64,000 bases of DNA. Source: Sipunculus nudus. Its lineage: Eukaryota > Annelida > Sipuncula > Golfingiida > Sipunculidae. Both the position numbers and the translations under genes were made by a program. Shown piece after piece: positions 23,642 through 34,461 of this stretch. Under the pieces are notes generated by a model that had not been told where the DNA came from, made no database searches, and saw only the letters and a program-made list of their open reading frames with translations. The DNA lies in NCBI GenBank assembly GCA_026874595.1, contig CM049321.1:13969479-14033478 (forward strand), read 5' to 3'. Numbering within the stretch: position 1 is the first letter of the stretch; each line of letters opens with the position of its first letter.

Positions 23642-24900
23642 TTACAAAACCCGGTCTTTGGCAGTTCCCCTTGCTATATCTTGAGCTGTCATTGGAAATG
23701 AGGTATTCACTACATTCATCAGTAACACAGTTTCATTCGGAAGCGGAACCACATCTGGTGTATCCTGCAAGGGTAGGCGACTTAGTGCATCAGCATTGCA
23801 GTGTCCTTCTCCAGGCCTATAGGCAAGTGTATAATCATAGGCCCTCAAGGTCAATGACCATCTCTGTATCCTAGCAGAGGCCATAGCTGGTACTCCTTTA
23901 ATTGGTTTCTTCAAATAACTTTGTAAGAGGTTTATGATCAGTCAAAATGGTAAATTTTCTTCCACACAAATACTGGTGAAATTTCTTAGTACCAAATACC
24001 ACTGCTAAAGCCTCCTTCTTAATATGAGAATAACCTTTTTCTGCACTGGATAAAGTTCTGGAAGCAAATACAACTGGCTGATCTTTGCCATCACTGGTCG
24101 GATGCGACAGAACTGCGCCAACACCATAAGGTGATGCATCCCAGGCAAGTATCAGTTCTTTGTTTGGGTCATAATGCACTAAGACCTTGTCAGAGTTCAA
24201 CATCAATTTTGAAGTCGTGAACGCTTGCTCTTGATCACTTGTCCAATTCCACTGCTCACCCTTTCTTAATACCTTGTGCAACGGTTCTAACGCTGACGCT
24301 AGGTTAGGAAGAAATCTTCCATAATAGTTGAGCATCCCCAGATAGGACTTTAACTCAGTGACATTAGTAGGACTCTGAGCTTCTTGAATTGCTCTAACCT
24401 TTTCTTGCAAGGGATTTAAACCTTCCCTGTCAATTTTGTATCCAAGGTAACACACTTCAGGAACTTGGAAAACACATTTCTCCTGACGCAGTCTTAGTCC
24501 TGACCGTTCCTGTTCGGTTTTCCCAGAACATAAGATGTCGTCTAAGTAGAAAACACAACCCGAAATATCACCTAATATTCCCTCCATAGTTCTTTGGAAA
24601 AAAAGCTGGACTACTGGAAACTCCAAAGGTTAATCTGGTCACTTGATACAGTCCCTTTTGTGTGTTGATAGTGCACAATTTCTTCGAGTCCTCATCCAGG
24701 GGAATCTGTAAATATGCCTGGCTCATATCCAATTTAGTAAAGGTTTGACCTCCTGATAACCTGCTATAAAGTTCTTCTATTCGCGTTATTGGATAGCTCT
24801 CAGTCTTAGCAACTTGATTTACTGTGAGACGATAATCCCCACAGATTCTTACAGTGTTATTAGGTTTCAAAACCGAAACTATGGGACAAGCCGATTCTGA
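23642..24900 (-). pseudogene. Gypsy reverse transcriptase and RNase H
   Basis: RT blocks: RICGDYRLTVNQ, TFTKLDMSQAYLQIPLD, then YLDDIL (catalytic YxDD present). RNase H follows with LAWDASPYGVGAVLSH and KFTILTDHKPLTKLF, then ADALSRLP. Three frames are used (24870-24568, 24626-23898, 23914-23642), so there are at least two frameshifts; the protein cannot be made in one piece. Confidence 0.85.
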
Positions 24901-25035
24901 GTATCACACTGGTTCAATTAAACCCTCAGATTCTAGACGATCTAATTCACAGTCAACTTTAGCCTTCAAAGAGAAAGGAACAACACGGGGTTAATGAAAC
25001 CTCGGCGAAGCATCACTGTTGATATGAATCTTCAC

Positions 25036-25539
25036 TTAAGTGTCTTTCAAACAGCCAAGTTCTGCCCTGAACACATCTGAGTATTTTGATACTAGATCAT
25101 GAACATGCTGTTCTTTCTTAGACTCTGTAATAGTACATATGTCAGCCCAATTAAGCTTAACATGTTTAAGCCAGTTTCTACCAATCAGACTTGGTCCTGA
25201 ACTATTTAGTACCATTAAAGGCAAACGGTAGCTTTGATTCTCATATTCAACTTGGACATTTATCTCACCCACAACAGGTATAATTTCTCCAGTATAGGTC
25301 TTCAGTATTACTGAGGAATCTGCAACTGTTGTAGGAATTTCAAAATTTAATTTATTGAAAGTTTCTGCGCTAATCACAGACACCGCAGCCCCTGTATCAA
25401 CTTCCATAGCTAAGTCAACATTGTTTACCTTCACATTCACCTGTATACCACTGTTTACACTGGTTTCATTTCCCATATGGAGCATAGTGTACACAACTTG
25501 TTGGTGAGACATATTAGACACAGTCTCCTCTGTTTGCAA
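25036..25539 (-). pseudogene. Gypsy aspartic protease
   Basis: The active-site motif is in AMEVDTGAAVSVIS, followed by a flap-like stretch and LIGRNWL near the C-terminal end of the fold, the usual retropepsin pattern. Ends at a stop just before the RT-proximal linker, where further in-frame stops replace sense codons. Confidence 0.8.
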
Positions 25540-25609
25540 GTTAATTGATTGAGCTCTACCTTTGCCTGTAGGACGGCTGGAGGTTTTCCTGGGCTTTCAA
25601 CACATGGCT

Positions 25610-25894
25610 TTAATATGACCAACAGCATTCAGCCTCCCTGAATTTACAAGTCCAAAAATCATGCAAGGCTCCACATCTCAGACACGTCTTGTTTTTCTGG
25701 CTTTTATGAGATACAGTTCCAGAATTACATTGTTTAGTAAATTTGTGAAGTTTCTTTACAGTACTGGTACTAACGGTAGCTTCACTGAGATCTCTGGTAT
25801 TTTTAGCTGCTATCTCCATTCCCACAGCAATCTCTAATGCCTTCTGATTAGTTAAGTACTTTTTCAGATGACAAACGTCTCTGAAAATCATCAT
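25610..25894 (-). pseudogene. Gypsy gag, nucleocapsid part
   Basis: Basic region ending in CLRCGALHDFWTC, a C-x2-C-x4-H-x4-C zinc knuckle that binds RNA in packaging. Separated from the upstream gag frame and the downstream protease frame by disruptions. Confidence 0.75.
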
Positions 25895-26051
25895 CCCTCA
25901 CCCCAACCACCAACCTGTCTCGAAGCATGTCTTCCAGGACGTCGCCATACTGACAGTTCTCCGTGAGTCGTCTGAGTTCCGCTGCAAAATCAGCAACACT
26001 TTCTCCCGGTTCCCTGTACATGGAGTTAAACTTGTATCTTTCGACTATCTA

Positions 26052-26351
26052 TCATGGTCTAGGGTTCAGGTACTGCTTTACCAGTTCAGTCAATTGTAAA
26101 AAAGTTCTACTATCAGGCTTTTCCGGCGACAGCAAATTCCTGTTAAGTCCATAAATCCTTCCCCGAACCGTGCTCAAGAAAATGGCGCGCTGCTTCACCT
26201 GGTCAGCAATGTCATTTGCCACAAAGAACTCCTTCATACGTCCAACATACTGAGTCCAATCCTCCGACTCCTCGTATTCCCTGACACTACCGTACGTAGC
26301 CATAGCACTCAAATACCTCGTCGCCAAGATATAATAATGTGACAGTGGCAA
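26052..26351 (-). pseudogene. Gypsy gag, N-terminal part
   Basis: Contains MATYGSVREYEESEDWTQYV, then LFVANDI-type and LLSPEKPDSRTFLQLTELVK segments typical of Gypsy capsid regions. The frame ends at 26052, and gag continues in another frame (25894-25610), so it is broken. Confidence 0.75.
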
Positions 26352-26519
26352 CTGACTACGTTAAGCGGACTCAGAACTTTTCCAGACGACCTTTAATCCC
26401 ATGTGTTGTGCCACCATATAACAAAGAACAATAGTCTCACACAGCCAAAGTCTTGGTTATCCTCATTATATGTACCCATGACGAAGTGTCCTTTAAATGT
26501 GTCCTTTAAATGTGAATTA

Positions 26520-27260
26520 AATAATTACATTATTACACATACCATGCGAACATCAAATATTACCCAAAACAGGGATATTCGATATTTGCATGCTAACTCG
26601 AATATCACTCATACCATGCGAATATCGAAAATAACTGTAATCAAGGATATTTGATATTTGATATTCGCATGCAAAATCAAATAACACTCATTCCATGCAA
26701 ATATTGAATAACCTTGAAATCGGGGATATTCTAAATTTGATATTCGCATGAGAATATAGAATATCACTGTAATCAGGGATATTGGATATTCGAATGCAAA
26801 ATCAAATATCTCTCATACCATGCAAATATTAAATATCACTCATATCAAGGATATTCGATATTCCCATGCAAAATCAAATATCAGTCATAACATGATAAAA
26901 ACGAATATCACTCAAATCAGGGATATTCATTAATCGGTAATCGCATGCAAAATCAAATATCTCTCATACCATACGAAATTCGAAAATTACTCTAAACAGG
27001 GATATTTGATATTTGATATTCGCATGCAAAATTGAAAATCTCTCATACCATGTGAATATTGAATATCACTCATCAAATATAAATCATATCATGCAAAAAT
27101 CAAATATCGCTAAAATCAAGGATATTCAACATTAGATATTTGCATGCAAATATCTAATATAACTAAAATCATGGATATTTGATATTGGCAGCTTACATAA
27201 TATATCAATCATATCATGCAAATATCTCTATCACTCAAATCTTGAATATACGATATTTTT
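26520..27260. repeat. GATATTCG satellite array
   Basis: Diverged units of roughly 70-80 bp built from GGATATTCGATATT, GCATGCAAAATC and ACTCATACCATGCGAATATC. Continues the remnant at 21995-22125. Confidence 0.9.
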
Positions 27261-27268
27261 TTACATAC

Positions 27269-27415
27269 TGTTACGGAACCTAATATAAACAGATCACGTA
27301 TATATTAGGAACACAAATTTCGTCAAGGAGATAAAAAAAATCAGATCCTGTAACACTAGGCAGCGTGAAATATCTAGGGGAATGAAGAAAGAAGTCAGTG
27401 GTTTTTTGTCAACAA
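27269..27415 (-). mobile_element. 3' end of an LTR (same family as 40048-40970)
   Basis: TGTTACGGAACCTAA.., CAGATCACGTA.. and AACACTAGGCAGCGTGAAAT match the reverse complement of the last ~140 bases of the LTR at 40048-40970. Only this end is present. Confidence 0.8.
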
Positions 27416-28841
27416 ATAACTATAATTAAGTTTATCTAGTAGTTCTTAATTATTATGCTACCTGTGGATACCTTTATAAGCTTAGCTTGTTTAATACATA
27501 CACAAACAGAAAATATGCAAAAGCCATAAAAAAAAGAAGACAAATGATTGCAATACATAAAGTGTTTATGCTATCAGAAAGTTTAACAGACCTCATTTTT
27601 TTTTGTTCCTATACATGAAATCAACATAAGGGAATCATTGTCAAAACAAGACTTAAGCATGAACATATCTTAAACAAGGGACCTGTGGGTCACGGCACTC
27701 AGCTGAGATTGATTCTAGGAAACTAGGTATAAAATCCTAGTGGTTGTATTGACTGTGCACTTTAATGGGGCATCTAATGATCACTCACAAGGGAGAGTCA
27801 TGTTCTGAGTCATGTAGCAAGAAGACGGAGAATTATTCAGGATCTGGTGTAGATTAACTATATCAGTTAGACTAGGTGTCGGAGCGCTAAGGCCTCTTCG
27901 GCAAGGCAAGCTACAAAACAAATCGACCCATGTAATTTTACACAACTGAATAATCGTGCGAAAGAGGGCATTGTCTATACAATTAACATGTTAGATAATT
28001 TTGCCTAACAATAATTGTGTATATCGACCATGGATTGGTACATACAATTCGATAGACAATTGCCCTCTTTTTCTGTCGAGGTTTTTTTTTTTACCTAGTT
28101 AAAAGTCTCTCGTCGTTAAATGTGTTTCATGAATATTGGTGTGTTATCTGAAACCTGCATGAGTTATGCAACTACTTAGTTAAGAGAGCCTCCCACGAAT
28201 GTGTTGCATTCGCGACACTTGAAAGATCCATGTGGACATCATTTCTGCCTGTCCTAATGGTATGAAAGTTGTATACTAAAGAGAAATGCGTTGTCCCAAA
28301 CGCCTTTTTGTCCTACAAGGCTAGTTGTTATTTTCTCAAGCACAATACTAATCTGGTTTGAAAATGACGAAGTTTATGTTAAATGCTGATAATCATGTCG
28401 TACAACTGGTTAATTAGGGTTTTAGCATACAAGTTGCAAAGTCACAGCAAATATGTCAGATACATGGTTTTCTAGCAGAGTTAAATAGAATAAGTCAGCT
28501 TGAATAGGTATATTTAATTCTCACTACAAAGGAATGATCTTTGAAGGTTTTTCTATTCATGTTGGGACTTTAGTCATTATTCAAAGAGTTAAATACTTCT
28601 TAAACCATCAGCGTACTTGAGCATGGTGATGCTTTCTTGCAGGTCCCAGGGGTCACCGAGGCACGGCGGAAGTTAAAAAACATGGATATGTTCCATTTTA
28701 ACAATCATTTTCAATATATTTTTCGTTTTCAGGTGTCAGCAGATCCTTCTAATGGTTTAATTATGCCCAGCCCACGCCAAAAATAAACTGGAGGATGTTT
28801 TTACCCGAGAGAGGTCACCACGTAAGCTTAGTGTTCCAAAT
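27416..28841. other. intergenic, one small inverted-repeat element
   Basis: An inverted repeat at 27958-28075 (AAAGAGGGCATTGTCTAT against ATAGACAATTGCCCTCTTT) looks like a ~120-bp MITE. Nothing else recognised. Confidence 0.5.
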
Positions 28842-28853
28842 ATGGCTGCCATC

Positions 28854-28881
28854 GACGAAGAGGAAACTCCACAACCTCATG
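28854..28881. repeat. LINE target site duplication, left
   Basis: 28 bases starting GACGAAGAGGAAACTCCACA, identical to 32448-32475. Long target duplications are normal for target-primed reverse transcription. Confidence 0.95.
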
Positions 28882-29228
28882 ATTGATTGATTGATTGATA
28901 GTCTTTATTTCCTCCAGTGATGAAGATATACAATCAATATATATATGCGTGAAAGCAGAAAATTCAGTAATATGCAAAGATACAAAAGTGCGACATATAA
29001 GGAAATAAAGAATTACCAAACGTAACACAAGGAATTAAACAAAAGGAATTGAACTGAGAATTGTTACTTTTAAAATATTATCTAGAAACACGCTTCATTA
29101 TAGTTATAATAATGAAAATATATAGTGACAGCCATATGTTAGCACATATTCCAGTGCATACAAAAAAGCATAATTAAACAGTTGGTACATGTAATAAATG
29201 ACACTAAATGCAAGCAAGCATGCATGCT

Positions 29229-30421
29229 TCATGAGGTAACTTGAACTGAAAAATATATGAACTTAGCCCATATATATAAAAATGTAAAATATTCCTCGTC
29301 CCCAAGAAATAAGTCATCTGGCATAGGCCCTCCTAGCACGGCTTCGATTAATATATTTCGATCTAAAACCAAATAATCAATTAAAATATCTTGCATGTTC
29401 AAACGCATCGTGGTCCAGATTTTTTGTCTCTTGCCATTTAAGGCATTGCAGTCAAATACACAGTGTTCTACTTTGTCTGAGACCATGCAGCCACATTGTA
29501 TACAAAGTTCATTATCAGTGTAACGTAGGCATGGATCTACTAGCAGTCGAGCTAAAAACATGAATACGAGCAAGGAACGCGGAAAGTACATGGCTGCTCT
29601 CCATAAAGGAGATGGTTTGATACAACAAAACGGCATGACTTTATTAAAATTTGTAAGGTGGGCATCCCCGGCAGCATTTTCTTCGAAAATTAGTTGTTCA
29701 TTCGACGCTACCGCTTGCATAACAACCTTTTTCCAGACTTGTTTTCCAGGAAACAGTCCATTACTGAGGAACTGCTCTAGCGTGTACATTAAGTTGTATT
29801 TCTTAAGGATGTCAATAATGTCATTAGCAAAACCCTTACTTGTTGACCGTTTGCAAATACTGACTTGATAAAATCTTGAAAAGAAAATGGTCTTACATGG
29901 ATTTCCTATTGGTAAACAACATAACCGGCGCAAGAATAAAAGTTTAGAGATGTCTATAAATCCTCGCATACTAAAAAACCCAAGCATACTGGTTACACAT
30001 ACCGAACGTGTGCGTTTACGAAAACCCTGAGAAACTTTAAGGCAAAATCTAAGCAATCGTTCCAGTTCTAAATACTCTGTCTCGGAGAGACAGTTCCATA
30101 ATTCACACCCAAATAACGCCCGTGGTAATATTACTGACCGCAGGAGCTTACCCATAGTAATAGGATTAAGTTTCGAGTCACCTGCCAACCCGACTGCAGA
30201 CATCAAAGCGGTTCTGCCTTTCCTAATAGCCTGCGTTGTGCGGTCCCTGCTGTTCAGGTTATTTGTCCATATTATACCAACATGTTTTACTTTATGATCT
30301 TTTGATACCAATCTTTCGCCTAAGTACCAAGATATGTTAGGAATTCTGTTTATTCCAAAGATTACTATTTTTGTTTTGCTTACATTATAATGAAACCTCC
30401 ACATTTTACTATAGGTCCCAC
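29229..30421 (-). pseudogene. LINE RT C-terminus and CCHC-like domain
   Basis: Begins LLDICGTYSKMWRFHYNVSK (post-catalytic RT), and continues as an open frame of about 390 codons to the stop at 29229. It includes CIQCGCMVSDKVEHCVFDC, a Cys/His cluster of the kind found at LINE C-termini. Confidence 0.88.
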
Positions 30422-30427
30422 AAATAT

Positions 30428-30610
30428 CTAGAAGCGCTTGGAGCTTTTTCGTAGTTGTACTAATAGTTCATTTATATAAGCAAGGTACAGCCAAGGTGAT
30501 AAAATACCTCCTTGTCTAACAGACTGTAATATATTAAATGCCTGCGAAAGGTCACTCCCTATCCGCACCATTGAAACACAACCGGTGTACATATTACGTA
30601 TGATTCGCAT
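30428..30610 (-). pseudogene. LINE RT middle block
   Basis: NMYTGCVSMVRIG and SVRQGGILSPWLYLAYINEL are the RT block before the catalytic box. It then jumps to sequence that belongs after the YxDD box, so the catalytic box is deleted. Confidence 0.85.
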
Positions 30611-30622
30611 GATTACGTATGA

Positions 30623-32446
30623 TTACGAAAGTTTCCCATTTATACCCATATCATAAAGTTTATACAAGAGACCGTCATGCCACACGACATCAAAAGCCTT
30701 AGAAGTATCTAAAAAACAGGCATACAGCGGCGAATTGCGTTCAGAAAAATACGAAATACATTCCTGGAGAATAAATGAAGCATTTAAACTAGACAATCCC
30801 TTCTGGTAGCCAAATTGCATAGAGTCTGGAAAATTTGAAAGGTAAATAGAACTCCAAGAAGAGATGCGATTCAACAATACTTTTTCGTATAGCTTATATA
30901 ACACAGGCAGCAGAGTTACCCCACGAAAATCATTAACATCGTATGTTTTTCTATCAGAAACCTTTGGAATTACCACAACAATCCCCTGTTTTAATGATTT
31001 TGGAGTATACTCTCGTACAGCCATCACGGAAAACAAGTTACAAATATGCCTGACAAGAAGAGGTCCCCCATATATAATATGTTCGTTTGAAATGCTGTCA
31101 AAGCCGCATGCTTTGCGCCGTTCCAGGCATGCTACAACTGTAGAGATTTCTCCGATGGTAATTTCCTTATCTAGTACGGCTGTAAAATGCCTAAAGGTAG
31201 ACTGTTCTCTTAATGTAAGTGAATCTTTTATGTAACTAATGTGTTCGTTGTCAAATTCCGAACTTTGTAAAGGAGAGTACAGTTTTGAGAAATGATCCCT
31301 CCACGCATCTAAAATCTCCTGTCGGTCCCGCAGCATAATTCCATTGTAAAGTAGTTCAGTTGGTTGCGAAGATTTCCTAACGGTTCTGCTTTTCATCAGT
31401 GACCAAAACTCAACATCACTTTTGTCAGCCAAATTATCTAAATGACTACAGATCAATCTTTCATGTTCAAGTTTTAACTTCCTTAATGATTTTCTGAAAA
31501 CGCGTTTAGCCTCTTTATAATTTCTAAATTCAATGTTTTCTGGGTCATGTGATTTTCCTCCTTGTAACCAGGTCTTCCGCACGCGTCTCATTTCATTATG
31601 CAACGGTTTAAGACCTTTTTTCCAAAACGGTTTAGTCCGAATTTTGTTAGTTTTGGAAACCACTCCCTTCAAGCTGACATTATGCATAATGTTAACAATG
31701 GACTCACAATAACTCTCAATGTCAGTGGTACTACAAATATCAGGATTTGGAGGATCAAGCTGATTCAGTTCCGATTCTAATGGTTTTGTGTAAGCTTCTT
31801 TAATCTCCTCACGACTCATTTTATGCCATAACAATAATGGGGGTTTATGCGTGTCATCAGAAAACCGTAAGGATTTTATATTAAAAGAGCTTACGATTGG
31901 CAAGTGGTCTGACACATTTAGATCTTCCCAGTCTATAACCTTACAGTCTGCGACTAAATCAAGTTTACACCGTTCAATAAGTATATGATCTATTAATGAT
32001 GTACCAGAGGTTTCCCAATCACGTGTTTCCTGGTACGTAAACCTTGGCCCAATACAAGCCACATAATTACTTAGAGAACATAAATCTCTGTCTGATAAAA
32101 GCTGGTTAGCGAGTATACTTTTCGCATCTTGGCGAAAGGTTCGCCTGTTACCCTCAAACTCAACATTCAGGTCTCCCGCTATTAAAACAGTACCCGACTG
32201 CGAGTACATATCATATAAATCACAGAGTACATTCAATTGTTCTTCATATTCTTGGGCACTGGTATTGGAAGAAGGTAAGTACGCAGCAAAAACATAAATG
32301 TAATTGTTGCCATCAATGGTCAGCCGGACACCTACTATGCGGTCAGAGTTACTGTACACTTGGCTTATGACTTGTTTATATTTTGATTTATAAAGAATTG
32401 CAGCCCCACCTTTGCCTCTGCGGTATGGGTCGAGAGGATTTAAACT
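30623..32446 (-). pseudogene. LINE endonuclease and N-terminal RT
   Basis: Open from the 5' truncation (..YRRGKGGAAILYKSKY..). Endonuclease motifs VLIAGDLNVEF and VSDHLPIV, then RT blocks KACGFDSISNEHI, DFRGVTLLPVLYKLYEK, FGYQKGLSS and CFLDTSKAFDVVWH. The N-terminal catalytic residues of the endonuclease are missing. It ends after GINGKL, where a small duplicated stretch (CGTATGATT..GCATGATTACGTATGATTACG, about 30596-30627) shifts the frame. Confidence 0.9.
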
Positions 32447-32447
32447 A

Positions 32448-32475
32448 GACGAAGAGGAAACTCCACAACCTCATG
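32448..32475. repeat. LINE target site duplication, right
   Basis: Identical to 28854-28881. The lack of any mismatch points to a fairly young insertion. Confidence 0.95.
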
Positions 32476-32724
32476 TGTTAACAATTATGTCAGTAACTGT
32501 CCAGTCGACGTTTGACGAATATTATGTATGGCGGCTTGCCCTGTGTTTCTGCCATGTCATTAATGTCTTTGTTTTATATTTAGGATCCTCCGGATCATAT
32601 ATTTTTTTTTTTTTTTATTCAATATTTTTTTAACACCTTGCATTCCAGGTTCATGTCGGTGCGGGAGATTTACATTGGGATGGTGTGCACCTCTGTCGGT
32701 AAATAACTTTTCTAAGAATCGGTA

Positions 32725-32980
32725 GAATGGATAATGTTCAAACCTGCACCAACATTACAGCATTTACATTAACGTTCAGCCTTGTACAAACAATATTAAA
32801 AAATGGAAAATGTGCGAATAACATTAAAAAATTTAAAATAAAGTTTACACCTATACCAACAATATTAAAGTATAAACAATGATGGTCACACCTGTACCAA
32901 CAATATTAAAAATATAGACAATAATATTTACCCCTATACCAACAATAAAAAAATACGGACAATAACGGTCACATATGTAT
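32725..32980. repeat. ~55-bp AT-rich tandem repeats
   Basis: About four to five units around CACCTATACCAACAATATTA followed by AAA..TAAACAATG. Non-coding. Confidence 0.75.
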
Positions 32981-34016
32981 CGTATTAATCCCTACGGAAA
33001 CCACATATTTCAAATTGATCTAATGTTCCATTATTTGGTTATGTGTTTTTTTTTTTGGGCAATAGTGATTTTTTGTTCTCCCCACTTATGTGGCTTGATA
33101 AGGCGATAGCAATGATTCCTGAATAACACTATTTATAAATCCATAAAAGTGAGAGTCTTAAAATCCACATAAGTATCATCATTAGCTAAATAATCCTGCT
33201 AAGTAATTCTAGTAGTCAAACGTTAACTTGTACCTTTATTTATTGCATTTCGCTGCATTTACTTTAGAGCTATCCGTTATCTGTATGATTAAGATGCCAG
33301 GAAATGATTAATGCCAGTTTTATTAACCAGCTGGTAATAATTTGGTTGGTCGGTAGGCTGGTTAATTAGTTGGATGGGTTGGCTTGTCTATTAGCAACTT
33401 TAATACATAAGCTCAAACCCCTGATCTCGCACGATGGCGGGTCATCAACTTGCCTGTTCTGGACAATCGAGTTGGTTGGTGAAACGTGATAAATGCTTCT
33501 CTTAGCTTACGTTCATATATTTCCTTTCGCTTACTTCGCACGCACTAAAGTTTGATCAAGACCTTGTCGGAGGTATATGCCCGGTCTCTCACTGCTTTCG
33601 ATACCGGGTATAGTCATATTTATACCAGCAGATAAAACGATCCTTGATTTGTCAAAAGGTTATGAACACAATCCGATGAAAGTTATGGTGGTATACATAA
33701 ATACAAAGAAACAATCCATTTTAATTTAAAGGTATAATCTGGATCGCCTAAGATAATGTGGTGATGTGTGTTCAAATGATTATTTGCCATTGTGAGCTTT
33801 GGCAGTTTGATTTTCCCAGTCACAGTCATTCCCTGTTATCAGTAACCGCCTTTTTCGGGAGACACTGCTCACATGTGACTGAATTATCAAGTCGGTGAAT
33901 CCTGACGTGCACTTATCTGGCGTTGTGTTCATAAATAAATCCCTGCGGTGAATGTATGTGGTCTCTTACTGCTTTCTAAAAATTTATATTATATATACAT
34001 ATATATATAATATATA

Positions 34017-34017
<1 letters not shown>
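32981..34017. other. intergenic
   Basis: No gene seen. A weak repeat of GGTCTCT.ACTGCTTTC occurs near 33575 and 33960. Confidence 0.45.

Positions 34018-34067
<50 letters not shown>
34018..34067. repeat. (TA)n tract next to LTR
   Basis: About 50 bases of TA directly abutting the LTR start at 34068. Confidence 0.9.
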
Positions 34068-34071
<4 letters not shown>

Positions 34072-34443
34072 ACCGTTGTAATGATATTCATATAATTTCC
34101 TAACTGTAGAATTGCCATCTGGGTATGCTTGATTACACAAATTAAGGTCTAAGGTACTGCCACCTACAGGATGTTCTTGTGTTTAAGCCTTAACAACATT
34201 CGTGTTAGGTCCCATAGGCCGGTTTGGGTCATGTGACATGTTTACCTTGGCTACTTTGTGAAATATTCAAGTGATGATCTTGTTTGTGCTGGATACAGTT
34301 ACTATCGCCCAGGGAAAGATTCTTAATACAGGAATCTAAACGTCTCTTTGTTGGAGACACAATTGTGTAACCTGCGCAATAAACGTATTTTCCAACTATC
34401 TGAGTCAGTAATCTAGCCAACCCAGCGAAAGGACGGCAATACA
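34068..34443 (+). mobile_element. LTR, probable 5' LTR (376 bp)
   Basis: Starts TGTTACC and ends GGCAATACA, directly followed by a primer binding site. AATAAA at about 34377 fits an LTR poly(A) signal. The first ten bases recur at 39731 after a G-rich tract, a possible 3' LTR stub. Confidence 0.75.
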
Positions 34444-34461
34444 TGGCGCCCGATAAGGGAC
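34444..34461 (+). promoter_or_regulatory. primer binding site, Lys-tRNA type
   Basis: TGGCGCCCGATAAGGGAC differs at two positions from the well-known tRNA-Lys3 primer site (TGGCGCCC..AGGGAC). It lies immediately after the LTR, as expected for priming minus-strand DNA. Confidence 0.8.

Larger units (their letters stand above)
22130..26430 (-). mobile_element. Gypsy/Ty3 LTR retrotransposon, degenerate
   Basis: On the - strand, gag, zinc knuckle, protease, RT, RNase H, integrase and a C-terminal tail follow in normal order over about 4 kb, broken by several frameshifts and in-frame stops. It sits inside a satellite array. I could not find a matching LTR pair: only an 11-base match (ACAATAGTCTC) near 22137 and 26428. 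A putative primer site beginning TGGTGGCACA reads leftwards from about 26417. Boundaries are approximate. Confidence 0.85.
28882..32447 (-). mobile_element. 5'-truncated non-LTR retrotransposon (LINE)
   Basis: Encodes part of an APE-type endonuclease, RT and a C-terminal CCHC-like region on the - strand. The 3' end is (TGAT)n, read as ATCA repeats on the coding strand. It is bounded by a perfect 28-bp target site duplication (28854-28881 and 32448-32475). The 5' end is cut inside the endonuclease. Likely I/Jockey/CR1 group; clade not resolved. Confidence 0.93.
28842..32633 (+). pseudogene. possible host first coding exon split by a LINE
   Basis: ATG at 28842 in good context (AAATATGG) opens MAAIDEEETPQPH up to 28881. 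After the LINE and second target copy (32448-32475), the same frame goes on through VLTIMSVTVQSTFDEYYVW to about 32633. The pre-insertion ORF would be about 74 codons, or a shorter exon using the GTAACT donor near 32490. I do not recognise the product; it could be chance. Confidence 0.3.

Noticed and set aside
22130-26430. possible endogenous retrovirus with envelope
   Set aside because: No envelope-type ORF after integrase; the short tail is the usual Gypsy pol end, and the element is broken.
21995-27260. CRISPR-like array
   Set aside because: The repeat units vary and have no distinct spacers; this is an animal satellite.
29560-29868. 102-codon + ORF
   Set aside because: Antisense of the LINE C-terminal frame.
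30864-31235. 123-codon + ORF
   Set aside because: Antisense shadow of the LINE RT.
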